A stretch of 64,000 nt of DNA from positions 3,410,001 through 3,474,000 of the forward strand of contig JACCLO010000003.1 of the NCBI GenBank assembly GCA_029448655.1, in the 5' to 3' direction. The first letter of the stretch is position 1. Each line of letters starts with the position of its first letter. A program made the position numbers and the translations under genes. Source of the stretch: Wolfiporia cocos (Eukaryota; Basidiomycota; Agaricomycetes; Polyporales; Phaeolaceae). The notes beneath the pieces were generated by a model. The model had not been told where the DNA came from, ran no database searches, and saw only the letters and a list, made by a program, of their open reading frames with translations. This document shows positions 1-11,581 of this stretch, one piece after another.

Positions 1-1
1 G

Positions 2-347
2 TCCGAGAAAGTGTTTCAGGCGCACGATTCGCAGTCAGACGGCGGTGCATTCGAGAATTTCCTGAAGCGGCTCAAGGAGGTAAGCTGCAGCCCGCCGTAT
101 CTAGCCTGTGCTTCACTGGCTCATACTCGCGCCACAGGTAAAGAGCGCCGAGCAGCCATTCACGGTCATCCTCGACGACCCGCTAGCCAACTCGTACCTG
201 CAGAACCTGTACGCGCCGGATCCGGACCCAAACATGACGATCGAGATGTACGACCGCACGTGGGACCAGAACGAGGAACTCGGATTGAACGATATGAAGG
301 TCGAGGGATACGAGGAGGACGCAGAGAAACCTCAAACAAGCTCATAG
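2..347 (+). CDS. ZPR1: Zinc finger protein ZPR1, C-terminal part (5' end outside window)
   Basis: Two exons are present, 2-79 and 138-347, separated by a 58-bp GT..AG intron; the reading frame enters from the left edge. The encoded ~105 residues end in the run [19 protein letters not shown] followed by a region with [19 protein letters not shown], which is the conserved C-terminal signature of the second ZPR1 domain. ZPR1 family proteins are eukaryotic zinc-binding proteins that associate with translation elongation factor eEF1A and act in its folding and in growth control. The zinc fingers themselves lie upstream of the window, so only the C-terminal half of domain 2 can be judged. The tail after residue NDMK is acidic and ends at a TAG at 345-347. 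The call rests on motif recognition; confidence is high for the family. Confidence 0.9.
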
Positions 348-703
348 CGGATCGCTCTACCGTGGCTACGAAGGGGAGACTTAGAAGTCAAATTGCACTG
401 TACTGTACAGAACGATATAGCGCTAGTATACTCCATCCCACGTTAGATAACCGCATTGTACTACTACATCCACATCCTACGTTGTCTTCTCGGAGATTGT
501 TTCAGTACCGGATGACTCGCACACACAGCCGCGTTGGGCGCTTCATTGACTGGCAGTGACTTCATAAGCCGTTCGCGCAGCACACGCGTACGATTTCCTG
601 GTTGAACGCAGGAACTCTTCCACCACCACCAAATACTGCCGCACATCCCAGCTCAGCTCTGAAATTGTGAAATTGACCTGTGCGACATACGACCGTAAGC
701 GCG
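348..703. other. Intergenic, ZPR1 to UCH
   Basis: 356 bp between two plus-strand genes. No coding signal is visible. The stretch must hold the ZPR1 terminator and the promoter of the downstream hydrolase; no clear TATA box is seen. Confidence 0.5.
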
Positions 704-1867
704 ATGGCATCCGACGCTGAGTCTGCGGTGAGCCGCTGGGTTCCGCTTGAAAGCAACCCCGATGTATGTGGCGTATTCCCTTCTCAGGAACATCGGCTTG
801 ATCAGGGAGATGTCTCACCGTCTTCTGCTTATCTATGCCGTAGGTTCTCAACGCAGTAAGCGGCATCATTGTCCCGATGAGAATTGGATATTGACGATTA
901 GCCGACATACGCAAGTGGGCGAGCAAAGCCGGCCTGGTCGAATCGCAAGCACACTTCGAAGATGTCTATGGATTGGATGCTGAGGTAAGAGTTCTTCATT
1001 GATACATTCATGCCACATCAAACCATTGATCAACGCATTCCAGCTGCTCGCTATGGTCCCTCAGCCCGTGAAAGCGGTCATCTTGCTATTCCCAATCACC
1101 GACGTGATTGACGCAAAGGCCAAGCAAGAGGACGAGCGGATCAGGAGGGAGGGCCAGCATCCTATTGATCCCACAGTGTTCTATCTCAAGCAAACGGTAC
1201 ACATGCTGAAACAAAGATCTCGTTCTTTGAAGCGCTAATAGTGGACTATAGATCGGAAATGCGTGCGGGACTGTCGGGCTCTTGCATGCGTTGGCGAATG
1301 TAAGCCTACTTACTAATAATACGCGACATTTAAAGCCGACTCATGAATTGCAGTCGAATGTCACTTTCGCGCCCGAAAGCCCACTTGCGTTGTTCATCGA
1401 AGAGTGCAAGGGTATCTATATTGCTCCCTTCTCGTCCATTTGCATGTCTAAGCGTTATTTCTGCTTCATCAGACAAAACACCGGAGGAGCGTGCCCAGAT
1501 CCTCGAAACGACCCCCTTGTTTGCGAACATCCACGCGGACGCGGCCTCATCCGGCCAGACAGCTGCACCGGACCCCAACGCCAACACAGAGCTGCATTTT
1601 ACCTGCTTCGTGCAGGCTCCAAACCCTCCCCGCTCGGACGTCGCCTCCTCTGACCCTATGCGCCTTCTTGAGCTCGATGGGCGCAGGGTGGGGCCCGTCG
1701 ATAGGGGTGCATCTGCTAACCTGCTGGAGGCAAGTCAGACATTGATTCATTTGTCGTGCGGGATTGACCATCAAGTATAGGACGTGGCCAAGTTCGTGAA
1801 GGAGCAGTACGTGTCGCAAACCGCGAGCATGCACTTCAGCATGATCGCTCTGGTGCCGACAGCGTAA
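704..1867 (+). CDS. Ubiquitin carboxyl-terminal hydrolase, UCH-L3/Yuh1 type (peptidase C12)
   Basis: A cysteine protease that cleaves small adducts and peptides from the C-terminus of ubiquitin. Exons: about 704-763 (N-terminal boundary uncertain), 902-984, 1044-1196, 1252-1299, 1354-1411, 1473-1729 and 1781-1867; phases agree throughout from exon 902 on. The protein is ~248 residues, normal for the family. All catalytic elements are visible: the oxyanion Gln in FYLKQT, the nucleophile Cys in GNACGT, the His in ELHFTCF, and the Asp in LELDGRRVGP. The start ATG 704 gives MASDAESAVSRWVPLESNPD, matching the usual family N-terminus. The first intron may enclose a micro-exon (about 844-855), because the direct junction to exon 902 needs a weak GTGGCG donor. 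The last intron (1730-1780) has a GC donor (GCAAGT) instead of GT. Confidence 0.9.
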
Positions 1868-2417
1868 GCAGGGAAGAATATGGTGAGGCAACGGAGGTAA
1901 CCTTTGTACATGTATACCGTAGCATGCCGAGCTAGTGGGACACCGATGTATTTAGCGCCATCGATTCGTAGATCACGATGATCCCTTTCCGTATGATATT
2001 ACACGCACCGAGCGATCCTTCCGGTATTAGTGGAAGATCTGTTGAGTGCTGAACGTGCCTGATTTGCCTTCGTGGCACAGCCTTTCAGAGTAACGTTGCA
2101 ATTAGCACGATCCCGCCCTGTTTGAGCAAAACTACGTATCACTTTGAATCCCACCTCTTACGGTATACTGGATGTTGTCGTGCTCAGGCTCATGGTTGCA
2201 AGCAGAACAATACGTTCAGCTAACTCAAGTCATAGTAGAAATCCACTCCGCATACGTCATGCTGCTAAGGCCTACTCATGGGTCTCGTACTATGCCAGCC
2301 TCGCAATGGAGGAGGTTGTGGAAGATAGAATAAATGGGGCGCACATGCACCAGTACAACAGACTCGTTTATGGACGTGTCCCGCGCAAGGAAGGACATTT
2401 TGGTGGTTAACGAGATT
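1868..2417. other. Intergenic between convergent genes
   Basis: 550 bp between the 3' ends of the UCH gene (plus) and the first CYP53 gene (minus). The part nearest 2417 is homologous to the 3' flank of the third CYP53 gene (44404-44480, reverse orientation). Nothing else recognised. Confidence 0.5.
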
Positions 2418-4462
2418 TCACAGCTTCCTGGATCTGATGCCTATCATGCACCGCTTAGGCTTGCGAGCAAATCCATCCTGAACAGGAAGCTGGTTTCGCA
2501 CAGAGTCAGCAGTAGAGCAGAACCTAATGCACGACCGAAGGCGCACCGGATCGGAAGACTCGAGGACAAAACTGAAGCGATAAAACAGCGTGGCAAGAGT
2601 TTTGTGAAGTTGCATCAACGCAAGATTGCGACCGATGCATGCTCTAATAGTGCAATCAGTCGCCGGATCATGACTCCAAGCTTGAAGATTGCCCACCTGG
2701 GACCGACGGAAAACGGTGCAAACGCATCGAGCATTGCTTTCTTCCTCTCTCCGCTTGCTTCGATCCAGCGCTCCGGATAGAATTCACTGGCGTTCTCTCC
2801 CCAAATGCTCTCGTCTCGATGCAGGTGATAGACGGGTACACTGACCCAGGTGCCTTCTTTGAAGGTATGGCCGAGCACAGTCAGACCGCCTTCAGGAACG
2901 ACTCGGGGTAGCCCTGCACCGATGGTAGCATGCAACCGAAGCCCTTCGTTTACCACTGCGTCGAGATATAGCAGCTGCTTTATTGCATCATAGGGCGCAG
3001 CCACTGAGTCAACCGACTTCAAAGCTTCATCGAGCTCTGCCTGAAGCTTTGCTTGCACTCGTTGATCGCGAGCAAGGTAATATGTCGTCGCGCATGACGT
3101 GCTATATGTAGCAAGTGGTCATAATTAATGCTTGAGGTGACTCAACGTAGCGGAACTATCCACTTAGCAACGGTATCTGCCCCAGCTGCGATGAGCATCG
3201 CCGCTTCTGCACTCAGCTCTTCACGGCTCAAAGGTTCATCGTCCTCGTCACGGGCATTCAAAAGTCTGTTCAGCATGTCCTCGCGGGCATCGGGCTTACT
3301 GAGTCGCTTGGCAACTGCAGCTACTGCTAGTCCAGCCAGCTGAGGATTAGACTTCCTGCCACCTCGAAAGGCAGGCAGCATTCGGACGATAGGTTGCCAA
3401 TACTCCGGGAGCCAGCCGATCGTCGCAACAAGGTCACCGCGTTCAGCCATCAGCTTGGTGACGGGTGTCTCATCCGTTTCGAATGCGTATTCACTTGTTT
3501 TGGAGGAGGTCCCGAATGCCGCCATACCTGCCATGACCGATTTGGCGAAGCGTGCTGTGTCTTTCGCGGCCAAAATCATTCCGAATGGGGCACCAAAAGC
3601 GAGGTCACCTGAATTCATCAGATTGTCAGTGTCGTGTAATGCACAGTGACCCCGAAAGATCAGGCACTAACCGATGGTATCGAACGACCAATAGCTGAAC
3701 CCTGCATAATGAAGTGGATGTCAGCGTGTAGCGTGTCACATCTTAGGAGATGCAGCATATGCATGTCAACTCACAAGGCATGCAATCGAACCAAACACGG
3801 CCACCCTCCACCTTCCAAACCGACGCACCTAGCTGACCTCTCTTCGCACCACCGCCCTCCGCTTGTTTCACATACGAATACAGTTTGTCCCATTGGCTGA
3901 CAAAGTTGCCATGATGCACGCTTGCAGTACCCTCGAGCGCGCGCACGCTCTGCGGCGAGAACATGTGCGATTCGATCCGCCGCTTCCTAGCATGCTCGGA
4001 GCGCGAAAGAGTATTGAACATGTTCCGCGATTTGAAGTTCACAAAGCCATCGTAATAAGGCGCTTTCGGGGCACCCGACCCATGGCCATACACCGCAGGA
4101 AGCGCAGCAGGATGGGCGATCGAGACGTGATTGGGTGACAATCGCACGAATGTGCCTAGGATGCATCAGATCAAACTCCTGTCTCAACAAGCGTCAACCA
4201 CTGACTGTCGGTGACACTCACCATACTTCTGGTGCAGGCGATCGACGGCCACGGACCAGCGGTTTTGGCTGATGATCCAGGGCAGCCAGCCACTAGTGAA
4301 CCTGGCGAAGATGGGACCAGGAAATGCGCGGAGTCCCAGTGGATCGAGGAGATAAGACACGATGTGCGCCGCGATAATTACGATAGGGATTGAGGCGAGC
4401 CAGAACGTGAGCTTCCCCACATAATCGAGGGTTTGAGGTGCGATGTCGCCTAAGAGGGACAT
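2418..4462 (-). CDS. Cytochrome P450, CYP53 family (benzoate 4-monooxygenase type), copy 1
   Basis: Likely para-hydroxylates benzoate-type aromatic acids at the ER membrane with electrons from P450 reductase. Seven exons on the minus strand: 4222-4462, 3775-4155, 3672-3701, 3164-3608, 2697-3101, 2547-2643, 2418-2489; phases all agree, giving 556 residues. Visible features are an N-terminal membrane anchor (residues ~15-45), the proline hinge [12 protein letters not shown], the I-helix AGADTVANTSC, the ExxR helix NEGLRLH, the CYP53-like stretch [10 protein letters not shown], the PERF-equivalent FYPERW, and the heme loop FSVGPRACIG with the Cys ligand near residue 503. The heme loop is split by an intron exactly after the Arg codon's second base. 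The start at 4462 was chosen over an upstream non-ATG. A TATA-like site lies 40 bp upstream. Substrate assignment is family inference only. Confidence 0.92.
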
Positions 4463-6648
4463 GATACTATGGTACAACTGCCTTTATGAGCAAGAGTATC
4501 ACTTATATACTTGATTTCGAAGCACCCACAAGATGCACCACACGGACCAGTGATCGCATATAGCTTGGGACGTCTAGACAAATCGCAGTGAGTGAGCGTC
4601 CGTTGCGCCCGGACCTACGCGAATATCAGTGATTCAGAAGTTAAGCAACAACAGTCAGCATGGTCACAGGATGACATGTCGAGAGCCTTAATCGTATTTA
4701 GATCGGGATTCATATGAGTGGTTCCGTGCCACAACGTGTGAATATCCACTGTCGTCTGTCTGTGCCGTAATCCCGAAGCATTAGTGAGGGGCGCGACGCA
4801 CAGATGTTGTCTAGCGTTTCCTCGTATAAGCCTTTGGTTTTCGAGTAACCGACCGATTGGAATATCAATATCACCATTCTCCCAAGCCCCTCAAGTCAAG
4901 CTGACATGGCCGGAGTGCGGACGCGAAATGGTAATGACACATTTCCTCACAGCCGTCGATTACCCAACTTGATGGTACCTGTGGCCGAGATGAGTCGTCA
5001 TCAACTTTCGGCACATCAATAGAAGTTGCCGGAGGCGCCGTCGCGTGTGCGTCACTTCGGATAGTTATATGCTCAAGGCAATGCGCACAGAAACTTGAAG
5101 TTCTTACCTAAATTCAATACGGAGGCATTTGTGAGGTGGCGAGTATGCAACTCGAAGGATACACCTCTACTTGCATATCATAGCTGCTTCGATGTGAATC
5201 TCGACGAATTGTATAGAATACCAGCGTTGGGTGTTGCAGCAACAACCTGGCCACACTCTGTACATGCATTGAAACGTGACGAAGGTTGTACCATTCGCCT
5301 ATGTCGAGAACATCTGCAGGACGCGGCGGATCGTGATCTGCGACCCAACAACAACTGTGTGTTTGACCATAGCCACGTCTGCGACAGATCGTGAGTTGGA
5401 AGGAGCTGAGTATATAAGGACTTGAACCCTTTTGCTAATCCGCTGTTCTCCGCGTCTAAATGTTCTTAGCTTCGCAGCCTGTCTAGTGCATAGTGCCGTC
5501 AATGTTTTCATGCGAAATAGAGTACATGCACGGTTGTGAGAAGCAACCAACGATGCTGACCACCTTGTATATCAATGTAGTCGCAACTAGCGCTGGTATG
5601 ATTTACAGGTTAGCATAAAGCTGATTCCCATCAGATTGTGGGCGCTGACAAGGTCTGCAACCGGTGGTCGTGAGGGTGGCCAGAAGGTCAGAACCGTCCA
5701 GCATTAAAGCTCGTGCCACTCAACACGGCTCCTGATAGCCGCCGCTCTGCCCGCCTTTCCTCGTGACACTGAGGAAACTCGAATACGCACGCTCACGTCT
5801 TCTGTGTCATTGTACGCGTTGACGAGCCCTGACTTGCGGTCCAGGCTTCCCGTGAGTGGCGCCCCAGCCCTACCGAGTCAGCGATTGCTTCGGTGCATTC
5901 AGCTGTCACGGCCAAGCCCGTCACGGCTATTGGGTGTTTGTTTGCTGATACTGACCGGCAAATCGAAGGCGCGACCGCGATGAAGCCTACCATTCGTCGA
6001 GGCCCGCGCTTGCGGTTGGACAACGGTTCCAATGCCAACATCTGCCGTCTGCCACTGCTGGTCGACATGTGCCTCTACCCCAGCACTATTCAGCGAGTGT
6101 GGCATGTCCCTGATGTGTATTACATACAGACCTGCATGGTGTCCAAATGCCTTCGATGGCAGCGCACCCATTGGCCATATACTTGCCAATATCACAGCTT
6201 GTTTCATATTCCGCCTTCTATGTGGCCCCTGCGGGGGCCTATGCGCAAGAGCGCGTTGTGATATCGCCAATTACAACACATGGGTGAAAGCACCGGAGAG
6301 ATATTGTGCAATTAACAACAAGTCGCATGCGAAGTTCATCCGATGCCGCCACATGGAGCCCCGTAAAAGCCCGCCATGGCCTAGGCAGCAACAATGAGCG
6401 CATTGTGTCCGGGCAAAGCACAAAAAACAACGTGCCTTGTCTCCATTATGCTCTTCCGCGCAGCCGACCGTGGCTGAGTCTGCTGTATTTGAATTACACA
6501 CCCCGCGCCTCCATAAATCGAGCGCGCGCCGGTGGCCCGTCCTTTCCTGCCATTACCTACAACCGACTGAGCAGCCACCCTATAGGCCCATTTCACCTGT
6601 TTCCTTGTCCGTTGGTACTTCTCCTATCACGTCGATCCGGTCTCGAAG
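4463..6648. other. 2.2-kb gene-poor interval
   Basis: Holds the upstream region of CYP53 copy 1; around 4895-4925 it shares a short block (GGAGTGCGGA context) with the upstream region of copy 2 near 15050, so the duplication included promoter DNA. A short plus-strand open stretch at 5893-6261 ends in WHVPDVYY, faintly like the pre-integrase zone of Copia polyproteins, but is too degraded to call. A T-rich run before 6649 probably belongs to the next gene's promoter. Confidence 0.4.
4502..4510 (-). promoter_or_regulatory. TATA-like box of CYP53 copy 1
   Basis: Reads GTATATAAG on the minus strand, 40 bp upstream of the start codon at 4462. The third CYP53 copy has TATATAAA at nearly the same distance (39 bp), which supports it as a conserved core promoter. 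Confidence 0.6.
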
Positions 6649-8082
6649 ATGATCTCCAACGTGAATGCGAACACTTCGATCGAGACTGAGCGCCAGAGTG
6701 TGCCACTAATGGCTCGATCGTCGACAAAGAGCGCAAACGCGTTATTGGGCGCCTGCGGCAAGGTATTTGAGAGCACGGGTCACCGCGACTCAGGAGATGA
6801 CACGGCCGCGCAGGACGAAGAGTCAGAAATCCCGAGCAAGGACGTACCTGGGGTGCCGCCCCCCTCAGAAATCGCGCACCAGGTACGTCTTCGTCCTCGA
6901 TCCGTATCGTTGCCTTCATTTTCTTTGTTCCTCTGTGGCCTTGTCTTATATCGTAAGCTGATGGTGTACAATGGGATATAGTACACGTGCTGGGACCCCA
7001 CCGCTGTGGCAGCCGGCTACGCAGCGCGACTCACGGCGGACTTGCGGAGTTTCCGCGGGTTATTCGCATGCATCGACGACGGGGCACTGGCCAGCGATGT
7101 GCTTGAGGGCCTCTTCGGCGAGATAACGAAGCTCGAAGCCGCGTACCGAGCGCGCAGGGCAAAAGCGGAAGGATCCCGGCATTGCGTGAATTGCGCGGAC
7201 GTTGACGAGGATCACGGCGAGGAGGACTGTGCACACGATGATGAAAAGCATTCCGAGTCCATTGATGATGCAGAGGATGACGAGCACGAGGAGCTCCTCG
7301 ATGCTCCGGAGTGGCGAGAGGCCGAGGAGCTGCCCGAGCGCGGGAAAACGCCAGGCAAGGATGAAGACGGCCCACATATCGAGCCGGCACACCGCACGCC
7401 TTCGCCCGTAGTCGTCGAACCGACTGATGGCGACTACTATGGCGATTACGAGGTCTCTGTCAGGCGGAGGTCTGTTGACTCCCATAGGACATCCAACGAC
7501 GCTGATCTGGTCAACGACGAGGAGCTCAACAGCGACGCGGTCGACTGCCCATCTTGGAGCGGCTACTCAGCCGGGGGCGATGGACATGAAGCATCCGTCA
7601 GCTCCGACTCTCACATCGACTGGCGGCTCGACGGCTCGACGGCTGCTGACATCCATTCAGCACCATCGTGTTCCCCCGCACCAGCCATCCCTGCCGCGCG
7701 CGCCTTGCCACTTGCGCCTATACAGGTGCGCGCTAACCGGCTCGACGAAACAGCGCACAAGCAGCAGCCTGCGCGCCTCGAGCACGGAAGAGCAAGCATC
7801 ACAGGGCTTTTTGGCCACTTTCCGGCACCGTTCTTCGCGCAGCTGAATGCGGAGATCGAGGCGCAGGCAACCTCCCCCGCGACGGCCTGCGCGCCCAAGG
7901 TCGAGGCGCTTCAAGGCGTCCACCGTCGCGAGCAGCGCTCGCGGCGGGCGAGGTTTGACGGCCCATACCGTCAGTATTACCTGCGCCACTCGTCCGTGCC
8001 GCGGGGAGAGGGCGCGGACACGCCGGCGAGTGTACGGCGAAACGCCACTGCTCCCGACTTGTCGGGCAGTCGTGCAGCATGA
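6649..8082 (+). CDS. Hypothetical acidic, low-complexity protein
   Basis: Two exons, 6649-6882 and 6982-8082, joined in phase 0 across a 99-bp intron (GTACGT..ATAG), encode ~444 residues. I do not recognise the family. The N-terminal exon is Ser/Thr/Glu-rich. A moderately hydrophobic, probably folded segment follows the splice (CWDPTAVAAGYAARLTADLR onward, ~residues 80-130). Residues ~150-210 are dominated by Asp, Glu and His (DEDHGEEDC, DDAEDDEHEELLD), and the C-terminus is basic (RREQRSRRARFDGPYRQYY), ending in a polar tail. High GC and good third-position bias distinguish it from its AT-richer flanks. It looks like a disordered nuclear-type protein, but that is inference. Start codon choice rests on the first in-frame ATG of exon 1. 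Confidence 0.5.
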
Positions 8083-8785
8083 CGGGGGACAACCATACAG
8101 ACGTATACAGCATCACATTAGCCTGCGACGCTGTCGCAGGCTGGAAGGGAGGCATGTATAAGTGAGGGTCGTCCCTCGCTTGTCGTGACCTTGCCTTTCA
8201 TTGACCATAGAGCGTCATGCGACGCACATCGATGGCACATCTGGCTAATCGTAGACGGAGCACTCACCGCGAGTCTAAACTTCATGCCTTGTGTTCGTCT
8301 CTGAATAGGGCTTTGTATTTACATGATCTTGAGCATCGAATACGACATCGCGTGAAATGTCCAATATGGGGGACCTCGCCCAGCTTGTCTTCTCCTTTTG
8401 CGCGTGCTCCGTTCTCGTCAGTGCCATATGCGCAGCGTCAGGGACGACAACTGGTTCACGTCGGTGATCTCGCTGTGCGTCGCCGAAATTGCAAAATGAT
8501 GTAGGCGTCGGGATGCAGCGCTGTATGGTGACCTGTGACAGATTTATGCAATGTTTGTCCTGTGCTTGATGCTGTGGGCGTTATAGTGAGACATACGGCC
8601 CGCCTGATGCCCCTAGCAGTGCCAGTGATCGTGTGCACCTGCGTCAGCATAGCAGATTTTGTGCAGAGAGAGCGCATTGCTGAGTCGCAGAGCGACTGCA
8701 CCGTTGGAGCCAATGGCTAGCGAGGCGTGTTGCATAGGCACGTGGCCATGCCACTCTACCCTGGACTTGTTAATCTCATGTCATG
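8083..8785. other. Intergenic, no gene recognised
   Basis: 700 bp with short open stretches only. Its right limit is the target-site duplication (8779-8785) of the transposable element that begins at 8786. Confidence 0.4.
8779..8785. repeat. Left 7-bp target-site duplication of element A
   Basis: TGTCATG, identical to 10487-10493. Confidence 0.75.
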
Positions 8786-10486
8786 CCCAGTGAGAATTCC
8801 ATGTATTTAAATGTAACCAGAAGTATCGGAAACATTAGGATACAACGCGAACCATAGACTACATTAGGATACATCGTAGACGCCCATACAATGTATCTCA
8901 TCTACACTAGATGTATTCAAGTGTATCTCGTATAAGTTTCGATACATCAAATATATCTGAATGGATCCTCAGGGTTGCATAAGAAGCTCCAAAGATATCC
9001 TTCAATGTAGCTCAATGTAGCTCAATATATCTCAGAATGTATTCAGATGTAACCTAATGTACACAAAAGTATCGACGTATACTACCCAAATGCACCCCAG
9101 AAATATCCCACATCCATGCTCCCCCCATCCCCACTCCATGTCCCCACTCCCTGCCCCCACTCCCTGTTGTCAGAGCAATCAAAACATCAGTTCGACGAGC
9201 GCGTTTGTCCACAGGTGTGACGATGCCCGTAGGGCAATCGCGTGAGGTACAGTACATAAAATCGAGCTATTATATACCATTTTCCCCTCGTACCATATTC
9301 GGCTATGCGATACCCGACTCCCGACGTGCGCGCGCGACGTCCAGGCATGCGCGAGCTCGGCCTCAGCAAATCCATGTTCCAATACCTGTCGCGGAAAACT
9401 GTCAGTTTTCCGCGTGTTCATAGAATCGTCTTGCATCCTGCAGTATATAAATGATTATTTTTAGGATATTGCAGAATTATGAAATACATACCAGTCTGTT
9501 TGCTGCGGCGGCTACATCTCGCAGTGAGAACAGTTGCGTACTGACTGAATGTAGGTAGACAAGACTAAACTAGAAACTAACGGCTCAAGTACTTATGCAC
9601 ATGGGGGGTTGTTTACTCACATGTGGTCGTTTGGCTTTTCTTGAGCTGGAGGGGATGGTGTCGCCTTGCCAAGACCAGAGACCAACTAGATGTGAGAAAA
9701 GCACAGGGAGAAGACAAGATAGAGATAGACTGAACCGTGCCGTGAGCCCGCTTATGTGTAGGTAGCGAGGGAATAAGGTTCAAGGGACGACAGAATAGTG
9801 AATGAACCTAAAATGAAACCACAAAGGGAAATGACGTGATGATACTGCGAGTTCAGGTAGAAGCGTTACCATAAATGATTGTGGCTAAGGTGTGATGTGA
9901 AGACAAGAAGGAGTTGGCTGCAAGCTGCATCATCAGCAAAAACATGTCCAATATACACAACAAACCTGACGTGGACGGCGCACAATGTGTCTTTGCTGCT
10001 GCGTAGCTATAGGAGGTGGGAGATATCCTCTTCTGGAATTGTTCACCACAGCCACAGAAATTAGTTCTGATCCAATTGTTATCAATTTCTACAGGCATAG
10101 TGTAATTAATATGATTTGATAAAAAGCAGGGGTATGGATGGACGCACAAACGGTAGTACGGCGGTACAGAGGGCAGCAACGAAGCATAGCGCCATAAGCG
10201 CGCTAACCGCAACAATATATGCACGACTCTGGACGCAACTCCCTTGCTCATACAAAATTGCGTTATGCAACCGTACACGTGCGCAACTTACGCAACGTTA
10301 ACGCAACCTTACCGTCAGATCTGTCGTTCAATGGCATATGTCAATCTACGTACGAAGCAGGTCACATGATCTGTGGATACATTTGGATTACATTGGATAG
10401 ATTTCGGTACATTGAACTTTTCTGGATAGATTTATATACATCAGGATTCATTGAGATATATTCAAATACCTTGGATTTTCACTGGG
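8786..10486. mobile_element. Non-autonomous TIR DNA transposon, copy A (1701 bp)
   Basis: The left end reads CCCAGTGAGAATTCCATG and the right end, reverse-complemented, reads CCCAGTGAAAATCCAAGG; the imperfect match continues for ~30 bp. Immediately outside both ends is the same 7-mer TGTCATG (8779-8785 and 10487-10493), an exact target-site duplication. Inside each end are 100-250 bp of degenerate, oppositely oriented subterminal repeats built from variants of ATGTATCTCA/GATACATT. No open frame of transposase size is present, so the element would depend on an enzyme encoded elsewhere. The same termini and 7-bp duplication recur in the element at 60718-62147. I cannot assign a superfamily; a 7-bp duplication is unusual for the common eukaryotic cut-and-paste families. 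Confidence 0.8.
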
Positions 10487-10493
10487 TGTCATG
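10487..10493. repeat. Right 7-bp target-site duplication of element A
   Basis: TGTCATG, identical to 8779-8785. Confidence 0.75.
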
Positions 10494-10604
10494 GGCCATT
10501 TGTGCACGCGATTAAATTTGCTATGATTACTATGAGTGTCTCAATCAAGCAACGCTTGTGTCAATCCCCCACGACGTACGGGCAGTCGACAAAGCAGTGC
10601 TCGA

Positions 10605-11581
10605 CACAGCGTGTTGGGCCTAAATTTCAGCTAGCGCAACTTAGGCGAAACTCTGTGGAGCTACCAGATTTCGCCCAGGTTCCATTGCCGCTGCAACCTT
10701 CACCTACGTTTTGCCCAGGTACAACATGAGCTTACATTCTTTTTCTGGGTGAGACGCAGGGCCAGGTCTGCACCTGTGTCTCAATGGGCTGCAACACAGG
10801 GGGACCATGACGTGTGACGTGTGACTGACATCTTCGATGTTGTCTGTGATGTATGGACATTACAGCGCAAAGCATCTGTCGGACTTTGAATCACTTCTTG
10901 CTATTGAATACCATCTTCTGCCCTGCCCTTGCTCCGCCGCGCATGTACAGGATACTATCCTCCTGCTGTGACTAATTTTATGTTGACCTTCAGTACGCTG
11001 ATCATGATAGTGTCGGCTGAACGCGCCGACAGTAGGGCTGGTTCCTAGGTCCAGGTATGTCATGCTATTTCGGTGCAATCATCTACTGATATATGCATGC
11101 ATTCACTATCCACAAAGATGCCCATATATGAAGGTGCGAGTGATCATTGTATTCGACAACCATATATGCGCCAGCTTACTAATGATCTTCAGGTGTCGTA
11201 TGCGGGACGGTCGGTGTGTAATAACGAGCATACAGGCGGTGAGAATGTCGCTGCAGGGCTAATATTGCCGTAGTATTGTAAGGTTTCGTGTATATATCCC
11301 AGAAAGAGTAGCGTATAAAATCTATTTCCGTTTACAGGATTGGGGTGCAATATAGCCAAAAAAGGGTGTCATCGCAGGGCCAGAGGGTCTGGGTCATCCC
11401 CACGTAGTAACCCGCGTTCTCCCCAGGTTGCGCCTACCCCTGGGTTGCGCCTAGCAAAACGTGGACGGAATCCGGCCCTTCACCCACGTCGAAGCCGTCC
11501 CCGATCTGGGGAAGACGGTGGGTGCGACCTGGCCCCTCGCCCGCGTTTTTCCCAGTCGAAACTTAGGCCCAACACGCTGTG
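10605..11581. mobile_element. Putative inverted-repeat element (977 bp)
   Basis: The left end reads CACAGCGTGTTGGGCCTAAA and the reverse complement of the right end reads CACAGCGTGTTGGGCCTAAG; both continue with TTTC. Looser inverted similarity (the GCGCAACC/CCCAGG motif group) continues inward for ~150 bp at 10620-10740 and 11390-11560. The interior has no transposase-like frame. Flanking 7-8-mers resemble each other only weakly (TGCTCGA versus CGATCGA), so the insertion boundary is not proven. It could be a decayed MITE or the remains of an inverted duplication. Confidence 0.5.
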
